A stretch of DNA of 58,631 nt from Lentisphaeria bacterium. GTDB taxonomy: Bacteria > Verrucomicrobiota > Lentisphaeria > Victivallales > UBA1829. A program made the position numbers and the translations under genes. Positions 24,451 to 32,985 of this stretch are shown here, in pieces (the stretch's first letter is position 1; each line of letters opens with the position of its first letter). The stretch lies in contig JAGBXB010000013.1 of NCBI GenBank assembly GCA_017629515.1, forward strand, positions 1-58,631, written 5' to 3'. The notes below the pieces were generated by a model. It saw only the letters and a program-made list of their open reading frames with translations, searched no databases and had not been told where the DNA came from.

Positions 24451-25782
24451 ATGAAAAAAATATTTTTTATTGTTTTTTCTATGATATTGTTTTTTCCTGT
24501 GATGATCTCTGCAGCAGGAAACGGGGAAATCTTACACGAATATGAGGAACTGCTTGCCAAAGTAAGCGGTAATTACAAGGAAGCATTACGCTCGCCGGAA
24601 AGCCGGTTCGGACAGGAATATGAAAAAACGCTTCAGCACTTTGTCTCTGCCGGAAGAACACTTGCTTCTGCCGCAAAAAGTTACGGGGATGACTTTAATT
24701 TCGGGACTCTTTCCCAGCATGTGGAAAATATGTTCAGAAGGACACGGGATTTTCTCAAATACCGCAAAGATGGAAAAAGAAACCATACTTTACTGGCAAG
24801 GGATTTCAAAGAGAAAAAAATGAAAGATCCTTACCGTCAGCAGGAAAAATATTCCCGTAATAAATCCTCCTCATCCCGCAGATACTCTTCCCAGCAGAGA
24901 AATGATGAAAAAAGGACGGAATTTCTCCAACAGCATGATCCTCTGCCTGTTATAAAGATCCTTGTTGCCGATATGAAAAAATTGCAGAATTGCGGTTTTG
25001 GCAGAGAGGGAAAATTTCCCTATGTAAACAGAAATGTGGAAGAATATAAAAGATGTGTGGATTTTTACAGACAGCATTATCTTGCATATATTTTCCAGAA
25101 AAATTCTCCCCAATATCAGGATGAAGTAAAACGCCGTACGCTTTTGATGCTCCGTTCCGCCCAGATCGTTATGGAGCAGACGGGAAATCGCAATGGTGCT
25201 GTCCTTTCCTGTAATCTTACCAAAGAAACTTCCATATTGCTGCGCGTTACAGGTTTTTACGAGGCGGATACAGCAAACAGAGACAAACTGCGGGAGAAAG
25301 TCAGAGCCCCTCATAACAGAAAAGAAGCCCAGTATTCTTTCAACAGGATCAATGAAACTATAATGAAATTACGGAAAAATACTGTTTTTGTTTCTGAAAA
25401 AGGCGCTGTGAAAAGTGCCGGGAGATCGCCCGGAAAAGAGGCGGAGAACTCTTTACAGGAATTGCCTGTAGCGGAATTGAAAAAGAAACTGGTCGTTTTG
25501 CGGAAAAAACTTCTTGAAAAAAATACGGATATGACCGGGGTGGATAAGGATACCTTGAAAAAATTCCGTCTTTTATTGTGTAAGGAAGAAATAAAAAATT
25601 TTGACCGTATCTGCAAGGAATATGTAAAAAACGGGTGTGATGAAGATGCCGCAAGCCGTTATGCCTGTGTCCGGTTTATGAATACCGGCGCACTCAATGC
25701 TTCCCGCAAGGAACTTATACAGATATTTTCCCGGTATGAAAGAGAAATAAACCGGGAATCGGATAAGAAAGTGGATTTTTGA
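24451..25782 (+). CDS. Secreted helical hypothetical protein
   Basis: This frame encodes 443 residues. The signal peptide MKKIFFIVFSMILFFPVMISA is followed by a Lys/Glu/Arg-rich, almost wholly helical protein with no recognisable domain. GAGGGAAA precedes the start. Two Ser-rich basic patches (NKSSSSRRYSSQQRND) look disordered. The gene stands alone between a divergent membrane-protein gene and a strong terminator at 25808-25853. The function is unknown. Its base composition resembles its neighbours. Confidence 0.6.
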   Translation: MKKIFFIVFSMILFFPVMISAAGNGEILHEYEELLAKVSGNYKEALRSPESRFGQEYEKTLQHFVSAGRTLASAAKSYGDDFNFGTLSQHVENMFRRTRDFLKYRKDGKRNHTLLARDFKEKKMKDPYRQQEKYSRNKSSSSRRYSSQQRNDEKRTEFLQQHDPLPVIKILVADMKKLQNCGFGREGKFPYVNRNVEEYKRCVDFYRQHYLAYIFQKNSPQYQDEVKRRTLLMLRSAQIVMEQTGNRNGAVLSCNLTKETSILLRVTGFYEADTANRDKLREKVRAPHNRKEAQYSFNRINETIMKLRKNTVFVSEKGAVKSAGRSPGKEAENSLQELPVAELKKKLVVLRKKLLEKNTDMTGVDKDTLKKFRLLLCKEEIKNFDRICKEYVKNGCDEDAASRYACVRFMNTGALNASRKELIQIFSRYEREINRESDKKVDF

Positions 25783-25806
25783 TCGTCTGGAAAAAAGTAA
25801 ATCTCC

Positions 25807-26122
25807 GGGGGCTGTTGCAAAACCTTTAAAAAAGGTGAGCAACAGCCTTTTTTATTGTTTGAGCTGAATCTTGGAGTTATAACAGGTCATAACAGGAGAG
25901 AATTATACCTTATTTTATAAATAAACAAGGCTATTTATTCCATTGCTCCAACATTGAGTTTGATTGAACTGGATTTTTGATCGTTTATAAAAAAAGTTGG
26001 AATTGTTTTTATCGTTGACGATAAAAGCAATTCCGTCAAAAGTTTTTGGAAGATGGGGGGGCGGGGAAGAGAACCTTTTTCAAAAAGGTGTCTTCCTCGC
26101 AAAACATTTTTGCAACAGCCCC
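25807..26122. mobile_element. Hairpin-rich intergenic element bounded by 15-bp inverted repeats (MITE-like)
   Basis: GGGGCTGTTGCAAAA at 25808-25822 is matched by its exact reverse complement at 26108-26122. Between them are further hairpins: 25810-25847 (terminator), 25999-26034 (two 17-base arms with one G-T pair) and 26061-26100 (20-base arms with few mismatches). No coding sequence is visible. The outer repeat resembles the ends of some insertion sequences (CTGTTGCAAA), which suggests a non-autonomous miniature element. No target-site duplication could be identified. Confidence 0.5.
25808..25853 (+). terminator. Rho-independent terminator after the 24451-25782 gene
   Basis: GGCTGTTGC (25810-25818) pairs with GCAACAGCC (25839-25847), with an inner ACCTTT/AAAGGT stem, followed by TTTTTT. 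It lies 26 bases after the stop codon and doubles as the left end of the hairpin-rich element. Confidence 0.8.
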
Positions 26123-26130
26123 TTTTTTTT

Positions 26131-26507
26131 GTGCCGTTTTACGGGAAAATCTCCTCTTTGAAGAAAAAAAAGATTTTTTTTGGATTTTTTTTACAACAAA
26201 AGAAATTTTTTTCCGCTGAAATTTTTCCAACAGAAAATATATCTCTTTTTTATACCTCTTTCCCCTGTGTGAAAATGTTTCATTATGGAAAAAGGAAAAT
26301 TTGTTTTTGCAGGAATTTTTTATGCAAACTTTATCAGTATGAATCAGAAAAAACATGTTTTTCTGCATATTTTTCAAGCAGGAGCTTGGTGCATAACGCC
26401 CTATGGTACCACGAATGGGTTTTCAGCAGAAAATGCTGTGCAATTTGTGGAATATTTGCAGAAGCAGACAAACACGAGAGTTGTAACAAAGAAAGGAAAA
26501 ATGCCCA
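26131..26507 (+). other. AT-rich leader of the LexA-like gene
   Basis: These 377 bases are very AT-rich and contain no convincing gene. A palindrome, CAGAAAAAACATG followed by TTTTTCTG (26345-26365), lies about 140 bases before the start codon and is a candidate operator. A weak promoter match is TTGCAG-17-TTTATC just before it. I see no classical SOS box. Confidence 0.3.
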
Positions 26508-27128
26508 ATGAAAGGATTGACAGAAAAACAGCGCAACATTCTTGATTTTATTGAGGATTTTATGGAAGTAAACATGATGGCTCCCACTGTTTATGAGATC
26601 GCTGAACATTTCGGAATAAAGACTTCTACGGTATTTGCCCATGTAAGAAGTCTGCAAAAGAAGAATTTTCTTACCCGCAGTTCCAAAGCAAGAAGTATTG
26701 CTCTGAAACATCCGCATAAAAAACTCCGCCGTCCGGCAGGACTGCGGTCTGTTCCTCTCTTCAATTCTCCGGAGGAAGCCGGAACAACAAAAGGAAAAAA
26801 CTTTTCCGAGATCTTTTATGACTCTTCCATACTGAAAAATGCCAGTGACCTGAAAAAACTTTTTGCTTTGCGTATTCAGGGGAAAATGGGGGATTTCGGG
26901 ATGATGGAAGGAGATATCGCCATTTTGAAACGCACTCCGGAAAAATTGAAAAACGGCGACATCGTATTGATGAAAATCGACGGAGTGCCTCAATTACGCT
27001 CCTGTCATGAACTGGAACCCGGAATCATGGAATTTATCTCTCATGACCATGATAAAAGTGCAGTCCGCTCCGGCAGCGGCACCGTTCCTGTGGAGGGACT
27101 TGTGGTGGGCTTGCAGAGAAGTATGTAA
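26508..27128 (+). CDS. LexA-like repressor with degenerate S24 domain
   Basis: This frame encodes 206 residues. The N-terminal winged helix is typical of LexA (LTEKQRNILDFIEDFM, APTVYEIAEHFGIKTSTVFAH). The C-terminal domain aligns with the LexA S24 fold: SVPLFNSPEEAG holds an Ala91-Gly92 pair at the self-cleavage position, and FALRIQGKMGDFGMMEGD aligns with the serine loop. The expected GDSM is GKMG, so no Ser is present near residue 127, and the catalytic Lys position is Arg164 (PQLRSC). The protein probably binds DNA but is unlikely to cleave itself. It precedes an efflux operon, which may be its target. Confidence 0.8.
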   Translation: MKGLTEKQRNILDFIEDFMEVNMMAPTVYEIAEHFGIKTSTVFAHVRSLQKKNFLTRSSKARSIALKHPHKKLRRPAGLRSVPLFNSPEEAGTTKGKNFSEIFYDSSILKNASDLKKLFALRIQGKMGDFGMMEGDIAILKRTPEKLKNGDIVLMKIDGVPQLRSCHELEPGIMEFISHDHDKSAVRSGSGTVPVEGLVVGLQRSM

Positions 27129-27152
27129 ATGAAGAAGTAAAAAAAGAAAACA

Positions 27153-27346
27153 GTAAAGAGATCTTTACGGATCCTGCCGGGTGACCGGCAAGGGGGAAGG
27201 AGCCGGAAAGATCTTTCGGAATCTTGGATGTGTGACCGGTGCCGGGTAATCTTTGAACAGGTCAGGCTGCCGGTCAGGGGGAACACAAAAAAGGTTCTTC
27301 CGCTGATTTTCTCTCCGGAATGTGTTTCCGGAGTTCTTTTTTTTAT
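27153..27346 (+). ncRNA. Structured leader or small RNA upstream of the efflux operon
   Basis: The 309-base gap between the LexA-like and HlyD genes contains a run of stems: 27153-27168 (GTAAAG/CTTTAC), 27175-27190 (TGCCGG-GTGA-CCGGCA), 27203-27219, 27234-27275 (GACCGG/CCGGTC), 27277-27301, and the terminator 27313-27333. A CCGG(C/T)xAGGGGGAA block occurs twice (about 27185 and 27270). The layout suits an attenuator or riboswitch controlling efflux, or an independent small RNA. It matches no class I can name. Confidence 0.35.
27313..27346 (+). terminator. Rho-independent terminator before the efflux operon
   Basis: CTCCGGAA (27313-27320) pairs with TTCCGGAG (27326-27333) and is followed by TTC and a long T run. 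It lies 92 bases before the HlyD start, so it either ends the LexA-like transcript or acts as an attenuator. Confidence 0.8.
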
Positions 27347-27437
27347 AAGACGGCACTTTTTCTTTTTTTCAGAACTTGCTTTTTTGTTTTCTGCAAGATA
27401 TATTTACAATAAAAGAATAAACGAATTGGAGGAAAAA

Positions 27438-28463
27438 ATGAAAAAACTTATCATCGTTCTTGTGATCATTGCGGTGGCAGGATTGGGGATCTATACCTTG
27501 AAATCCTGGAAAGAATCTGCCATATACAGCAACCCTGCTTTCACTTCCGGCAACGGCAGATTGGAGGCTACGGAAGTGAGTATCGCAGCAAAGCAGGCCG
27601 GAAAGATCGAAAATATTTTTGCCCGTGAGGGCGATTTTGTGAAAAAAGGTCAGCACCTTGCCCAGATGCAGACCAATGTCCTCAATGCGGAACTCGCCCA
27701 GGCAAAAGCCATGATCCTTGTTAAAGAAGGGGAACTGGCAGCGGCAAAGGCTGAAAAAATGCATAAACAGAGTAATTTTGATAATGCCAGAAAACGGTAT
27801 GAGAGAGCCAAAAGCCTTTATACCAGCAAGGCCGTTTCCCTGCAGACCTATGAAAATGATGAATCCCTTTACAAAGGAGCTTCTGCGGAACTGGCGTCCG
27901 CCAATGCAAAGATCAAACAGGCGGAAGCCGCCATCGTTGCCGCCAAAGCAGATGCGGACAGGATCCAGGCAGATATTGATGACTGCAAACTTGTTGCCCC
28001 TCTGGAAGGCAGGATCCAGTACCGTGTTGCCGAACCCGGAGAGATCCTTTCCTCCGGCGGCAGAGTCCTGAACCTTGTTGACCTTACCGATGTATATATG
28101 ACTTTCTTTGTGCCGGAAACTGTTGCCGGTAAGATCCGACTGGGGGCGGATGTGCGTATCCTTCTGGATGCGCTTCCCGATACTCCCATTCCGGCAAAGA
28201 TCTCCTATGTGGCGGAAAACGCCCAGTTCACTCCCAAAACTGTGGAAACCAGAGTGGAACGGCAGAAACTCATGTTCCGGGTGAAAGCAAGGATCGCTCC
28301 GGAACTTTTGAAAAAATATATCACTCTTGTCAAAACCGGACTTCCCGGAGTGGCATGGGTGCGTCTTGATCCCGAAGAAGAGTGGCCCGCATTTCTCCGG
28401 CTTAAAAAAAATATTCAGGTAAAGAAGAAAGACGGAAATAAAGCAGTGAGCAAAGCAAAATGA
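27438..28463 (+). CDS. HlyD/YbhG-family membrane fusion protein
   Basis: This frame encodes 341 residues. The start at 27438 has a strong TTGGAGGA site; the frame extends upstream through the terminator, which cannot be coding. An N-terminal membrane anchor (LIIVLVIIAVAGLGIYTL) is followed by a lipoyl half-motif (AKQAGKIENIFAREGDFVKK), a long coiled-coil hairpin (about 75-185) and the second lipoyl half (CKLVAPLEGRIQYRVAEPGE). Such adaptors link inner-membrane ABC exporters to an outer-membrane channel. The stop overlaps the ABC gene start (ATGA), as in YbhG-F-S-R systems. Confidence 0.9.
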   Translation: MKKLIIVLVIIAVAGLGIYTLKSWKESAIYSNPAFTSGNGRLEATEVSIAAKQAGKIENIFAREGDFVKKGQHLAQMQTNVLNAELAQAKAMILVKEGELAAAKAEKMHKQSNFDNARKRYERAKSLYTSKAVSLQTYENDESLYKGASAELASANAKIKQAEAAIVAAKADADRIQADIDDCKLVAPLEGRIQYRVAEPGEILSSGGRVLNLVDLTDVYMTFFVPETVAGKIRLGADVRILLDALPDTPIPAKISYVAENAQFTPKTVETRVERQKLMFRVKARIAPELLKKYITLVKTGLPGVAWVRLDPEEEWPAFLRLKKNIQVKKKDGNKAVSKAK

Positions 28464-31237
28464 TGAAACAGGATTTTGCCAACATAAAAGAGCCTGTTGT
28501 CAGTTTCCGTGATCTTTCTCTCTGTTATGGTGATCTTCTTGCGCTGGACAAGGTCTCTCTTGATCTGCCTGCAAGAACTCTTACAGGTCTTATCGGGCCG
28601 GACGGAGTGGGGAAATCCACTTTGCTCTCCCTTCTTACCGGTGCTCATGCCCTGCAGGAGGGGTCTTTAACGGTTCTCGGCGGCGATATGCGGGATAAAA
28701 ATCATCGCAACAGGGTATGCCCGAAAATCGCCTATATGCCCCAGGGCCTTGGGAAAAACCTTTATTTTACCCTTACTGTGGAGGAAAATCTGCAATTTTT
28801 CGGTAAATTATTCGGCCACAGTAAAGAAGAATGCCGCCGCAGGATCGACCATCTGACCAGAAGTACCGGATTATATCCCTTTCTTGACCGCCCTGCCGGA
28901 AAACTTTCCGGAGGAATGAAGCAGAAACTGGGATTGTGCTGTTCTCTTATCCACGATCCGGATCTTCTCATCCTTGATGAACCAACGACCGGGGTGGACC
29001 CCCTTGCAAGGCGGCAGTTCTGGGATCTGGTGGATTCCATCCGTGAGGAACAGCCTGATATGAGCGTGGTTGTGGCTACCGCCTATATGGATGAAGCCCA
29101 GAGATTTGAATATCTTATTGCCATGGATGACGGGAAAATTCTGGATACGGGAACGCCGGAAGAGATTCTCAAAAAAACGTGCCGTCCCAATCTGGATGCC
29201 GCTTTTATTCAGCTTCTGCCGGAAGAAAAAAGGGCAGGGCACAAAGAGTTGACTGTACCGCCTCTTGAAATACAGGAAAAGGAGGATTATGCCATTGAAG
29301 CGGATGGCCTGACCAGAAAATTCGGTTCTTTTACAGCGGTGGATCATGTTTCTTTCAAGATTCGCAAAGGGGAGATCTTCGGCTTTCTGGGTTCCAACGG
29401 CTGCGGTAAGACTACCACGATGCGTATGCTTACCGGGCTTCTGCCGGCTACGGAGGGAAGTGCAAAACTTTTCGGCAAACCCATTGCCGGAGATACCATG
29501 CAGATCCGGCAGGATCTGGGGTATATGACCCAGTTGTTTTCTCTTTACGGAGATCTTTCCTGCCGTCAGAACCTTTTTCTGTATGCGAGACTGTATGGGA
29601 TCCCGGAAGAGAAAGTAGCGCAAAGCGTGGAAGAGATGTTGGAACGTTTCCAGTTGAAAGAAATCGAGAATACTTTGCCGAAAAATCTTCCTCTTGGCTT
29701 GAAACAGCGTCTTTCTCTTGCTGCGGCAGTGATCCATCACCCGAAGATCCTGATCCTGGACGAACCTACTTCCGGTGTCGATCCGGTGGCACGGGATCTT
29801 TTCTGGGAACTGATCATTGAACTTGCCCGCAGGGATAAAGTAACGATTTTTATCACCACGCATTTTATGAATGAAGCAGAGCGCTGTGACCGTATTTCTC
29901 TGATGCATTGCGGGAAATCCCTTGTGTGTGATACTCCCGTACAAATCGTGGAAAACCGGAAAGCGGCAACTTTGGAAGAGGCCTTTATCGGGTATCTGGA
30001 AGATGCCGATCCTGCCTCCAATAAAAAAGAAAATACTTCTTTTACAGTGGAAAAGGATACCCGGGAAAAAGAAAAATGTCCGGAAACTTCCGGAAAAGGG
30101 AAAAAGGAGCCCATTTTCAGTTTTCAGAGATATTTGACCTGTGCATGGCGGGAAAATCTGGAACTTTTACGCGATCCCATCCGCGCCACTCTTGCCCTCT
30201 TCGGTGCAATGCTTCTTATGCTGGTCATGGGATTCGGGATCAATATGGATGTGGAAGCCCTCACCTTTGCCGTACTGGACAGGGATCAGACCGCCATCAG
30301 TCAGAATTACATTCTCAACATTGCCGGTTCCCGGTATTTCCATGAGAAAAAGCCGGTAAAAGATTATTTTGATCTGGATAAACGCATGAAGAGCGGTGAA
30401 CTCAATCTCGTTGTGGAACTTCCGCCGGGATTTGGAAAAGATGTGGAGCAGGGCTTGTCTCCGGAATTATCTTTCTGGATCGACGGAGCAATGCCCCAGC
30501 GGGCGGAAACCATCAATGGATATGTGAATGCGCTTCACAGTAAATGGTTGGAGGAACAGGGAAAAAGACTGGCAAATAATAAGGAACAGGAAAAATACCG
30601 CATTGAGACAAGATACCGTTACAACCCGGATGTATTGAGTCTGCCTGCCATGGTTCCGGCAGTGATTCCCATTCTTCTTATGATGATCCCTGCCATTCTT
30701 GCGGCTCTTTCCGTTGTGCGGGAAAAAGAGACGGGTTCGATCATCAATCTGTATGTTACGCCATTGAGCAGAGGGGAATTCCTGTTGGGAAAACAGTTGC
30801 CTTATGTGCTTTTTTCTGTTTTGAGTGCGTTGCTCCTTGTGGTGATGTCGGTGATTATTTTTGATGTGCCGGTAAAAGGCAGTTTATTCACGCTTCTTAT
30901 TGCCCTTGTATTATACTGTATCCTTTCCACCGCCTTTGGTTTCCTTGCTTCTTCCGTCACCAGCAGTCAGATCGCCGTGATCTTTCTGACACTTCTTGCC
31001 ACAACTCTCCCTGCTACCCAGATGTGCGGGATGATGAATCCGGTGGATACCCAGACCGGGGTCGCAAGGATCATTGGAGAAATCTATCCCACAACCTATA
31101 TGTTGCAGATAAGCCGCGGGGTATTTAATAAAGCATTGTATCTGAAAGATCTGTATATGCCGTTATTGATCCTTCTTGCCGAGATCCCCTGTGTGCTCCT
31201 TGTGGGTATATTCTTGCAGAGAAAGCAGGAAAAGTGA
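28460..31237 (+). CDS. Fused double ABC ATPase and ABC-2 permease (RbbA/YbhF-S-like)
   Basis: This frame encodes 925 residues. NBD1 (about 10-260) has Walker A GPDGVGKST, signature LSGGMKQKL and Walker B LLILDEPTTGVD. NBD2 (about 285-520) has GSNGCGKTT and ILILDEPTSGVD, with LPLGLKQRL replacing the usual LSGGQ, as is common in this subfamily. After a charged linker, residues about 560-925 form an ABC-2 permease with one early and several late membrane helices and a large periplasmic loop. It probably exports drugs or other hydrophobic compounds together with the HlyD protein upstream and the permease downstream. Confidence 0.92.
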   Translation: MMKQDFANIKEPVVSFRDLSLCYGDLLALDKVSLDLPARTLTGLIGPDGVGKSTLLSLLTGAHALQEGSLTVLGGDMRDKNHRNRVCPKIAYMPQGLGKNLYFTLTVEENLQFFGKLFGHSKEECRRRIDHLTRSTGLYPFLDRPAGKLSGGMKQKLGLCCSLIHDPDLLILDEPTTGVDPLARRQFWDLVDSIREEQPDMSVVVATAYMDEAQRFEYLIAMDDGKILDTGTPEEILKKTCRPNLDAAFIQLLPEEKRAGHKELTVPPLEIQEKEDYAIEADGLTRKFGSFTAVDHVSFKIRKGEIFGFLGSNGCGKTTTMRMLTGLLPATEGSAKLFGKPIAGDTMQIRQDLGYMTQLFSLYGDLSCRQNLFLYARLYGIPEEKVAQSVEEMLERFQLKEIENTLPKNLPLGLKQRLSLAAAVIHHPKILILDEPTSGVDPVARDLFWELIIELARRDKVTIFITTHFMNEAERCDRISLMHCGKSLVCDTPVQIVENRKAATLEEAFIGYLEDADPASNKKENTSFTVEKDTREKEKCPETSGKGKKEPIFSFQRYLTCAWRENLELLRDPIRATLALFGAMLLMLVMGFGINMDVEALTFAVLDRDQTAISQNYILNIAGSRYFHEKKPVKDYFDLDKRMKSGELNLVVELPPGFGKDVEQGLSPELSFWIDGAMPQRAETINGYVNALHSKWLEEQGKRLANNKEQEKYRIETRYRYNPDVLSLPAMVPAVIPILLMMIPAILAALSVVREKETGSIINLYVTPLSRGEFLLGKQLPYVLFSVLSALLLVVMSVIIFDVPVKGSLFTLLIALVLYCILSTAFGFLASSVTSSQIAVIFLTLLATTLPATQMCGMMNPVDTQTGVARIIGEIYPTTYMLQISRGVFNKALYLKDLYMPLLILLAEIPCVLLVGIFLQRKQEK

Positions 31238-31244
31238 GGTTTTT

Positions 31245-32360
31245 ATGTTGAAAAGAACTTTGAAAAATATCTATTATCTGGGTGTGAAAGAATTGATCAG
31301 CCTTTTCCGGGATTATCTTCTTCTCATTCTTATTATTTACTCCTTTTCTGTGGCGATCGTGGTGGCCTCAAGGGGGAAACCCGATTCTCTGACTTCTGCC
31401 GCCATTGCCGTTGTGGATGAGGATCATTCCCAACTTTCCCGGAAGATTGCCGACGACTTTTTTCCACCGATGTTCGTGCCGGTAAAAGAGATCGCAAGAA
31501 ATGCCATCGACAGGGAAATGGATATGGGGGCTTATACATTCGTACTGGTGATCCCGGTAAATTTTGAACGGGATCTGCTTGCCGGAAGAGATCCGGAAAT
31601 ACAGTTGAATGTGGATGCTACGCGCATGGCACAGGCGTTTACCGGGGCAGGGTATATCCAGCAGATCATAGACCGGCAGATCAAAGAGTATCTGCAAATA
31701 AAGGAAAAGGATTCTCTTGCCCGTACTGTTATCCGCAACCGCTTCAATCCCAACCTCACCCAGGGGTGGTTTGAAGCCGCCGTACAGCTGGTGAACAATA
31801 TCACCATGCTTGCCATCATCCTTACCGGGGCGGCTCTGATCAAGGAACGGGAAAATGGTACATTGGAGCATCTTCTTGTCATGCCGGTAAATGCTTTTGA
31901 GATCATGGCATCGAAGATCTGGTCAATGATGGCAATAGTGCTTGCTGCCGCTGCTCTTTCTGTTGTTTTTGTGGTGCATATTTTCCTTGCCGTCCCCATT
32001 GAAGGGTCCATTCTCCTTTTTATTACGGGAGTGGCGCTGCATCTTTTTGCGGCTGCCTCCCTGGGGATCTTTCTCGCCTGTATCGCAGGGAATATGCCCC
32101 AGTTGGGGATGCTGCTTATTTTGATCCTTCTGCCTTTGCAGATGCTTTCCGGCGGGATGACGCCCAGGGAAAGTATGCCCGAATGGATCCAATATATCAT
32201 GCAGGCAGCCCCCACCACACACTTTGTGGAGTTCAGTCAGGCGATTCTTTACCGGGGTGCAGGCTTTTCTGTGGTATGGCTTCCTTTTCTGAAACTGATT
32301 CTCATAGGAACAGTTTTATTCCTTGTTTCCTTACGCAGATTCCGTAAATCCGTAGCATAA
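31245..32360 (+). CDS. ABC-2 type permease (YbhR-like)
   Basis: This frame encodes 371 residues, starting 7 bases after the fused ABC gene with GTGAGG upstream. The layout is one N-terminal helix (YLLLILIIYSFSVAIVVAS), a periplasmic domain of about 150 residues, and five C-terminal helices containing LIKERENGTLEHLLVMPV and QMLSGGMTPRESMP, both typical of ABC-2 permeases. It would pair with the permease half of the preceding fusion to form the transmembrane pore. Confidence 0.9.
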   Translation: MLKRTLKNIYYLGVKELISLFRDYLLLILIIYSFSVAIVVASRGKPDSLTSAAIAVVDEDHSQLSRKIADDFFPPMFVPVKEIARNAIDREMDMGAYTFVLVIPVNFERDLLAGRDPEIQLNVDATRMAQAFTGAGYIQQIIDRQIKEYLQIKEKDSLARTVIRNRFNPNLTQGWFEAAVQLVNNITMLAIILTGAALIKERENGTLEHLLVMPVNAFEIMASKIWSMMAIVLAAAALSVVFVVHIFLAVPIEGSILLFITGVALHLFAAASLGIFLACIAGNMPQLGMLLILILLPLQMLSGGMTPRESMPEWIQYIMQAAPTTHFVEFSQAILYRGAGFSVVWLPFLKLILIGTVLFLVSLRRFRKSVA

Positions 32361-32373
32361 AAAGGAAGAAAAA

Positions 32374-32985
32374 ATGGAATATATTTTTTACGGCGGTACA
32401 TTTGATCCTGTTCACAACGGCCATCTTGCCATTGCCGCAAAGGTCTGTGAACTTTTACCGGATTCAAAGGTGCTTTTTGCTCCCGCATTTGTGCCGCCGC
32501 ACAAAAATAATTCCTCCATCCTTGCTTATGAACACCGTCTGAATATGGCGCAATGTGCTGTTGAAAAAATGAAAGATCTCCTTGTATGCACCATCGAACG
32601 GGAACGGGAGGGGAAATCCTACTCCTTTGATACTTTGCATATTTTACAGGAGAAATATCCCGGAGAGAGGATCTCTCTTCTTATCGGCGGAGACAGTCTC
32701 CGGCAATTGCATACCTGGTATAAAGCATCATTTCTTGTCCGGGATTTCAGGATCATCGTTTACCCCCGTAACGGTGAGGAACTGGATAGAAATTATCTTT
32801 TGCAGTACTGGACAGAAGAGGAAGCAGATAAACTGCTTTCTTTTGTGATCCGGTCTGTACCGCTTTTTCCGGTTTCCTCTACACAAATACGGGAATTATA
32901 CCGGGCCGGCAAAAGAAAAGAAGCCGGAAAATTCCTCCCTTTACCTGTGGCGGAATATATTGAAAAAAATCATCTTTACTTCTGA
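32374..32985 (+). CDS. nadD: Nicotinate-nucleotide adenylyltransferase
   Basis: This frame encodes 203 residues, the normal length. NadD adenylylates nicotinate mononucleotide in NAD synthesis. The nucleotidyltransferase motif GGTFDPVHNGHL is at the N-terminus and SSTQIRELYRAG near the C-terminus. It follows the permease by 13 bases with AAAGGAAG upstream and appears to be the last gene of the operon, though functionally unrelated. Its stop codon abuts the stop of the convergent gene with no spacer. Confidence 0.95.
   Translation: MEYIFYGGTFDPVHNGHLAIAAKVCELLPDSKVLFAPAFVPPHKNNSSILAYEHRLNMAQCAVEKMKDLLVCTIEREREGKSYSFDTLHILQEKYPGERISLLIGGDSLRQLHTWYKASFLVRDFRIIVYPRNGEELDRNYLLQYWTEEEADKLLSFVIRSVPLFPVSSTQIRELYRAGKRKEAGKFLPLPVAEYIEKNHLYF

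Noticed and set aside
26345..26365. SOS box upstream of the LexA-like gene
   Set aside because: The palindrome does not match known LexA boxes. It is kept only as a possible operator of unknown specificity.
27153..27346. SRP RNA candidate, because CAGGTCAGG occurs near 27258
   Set aside because: The GGAA tetraloop and paired AAGCAG are missing. The real SRP RNA is at 55525-55634.
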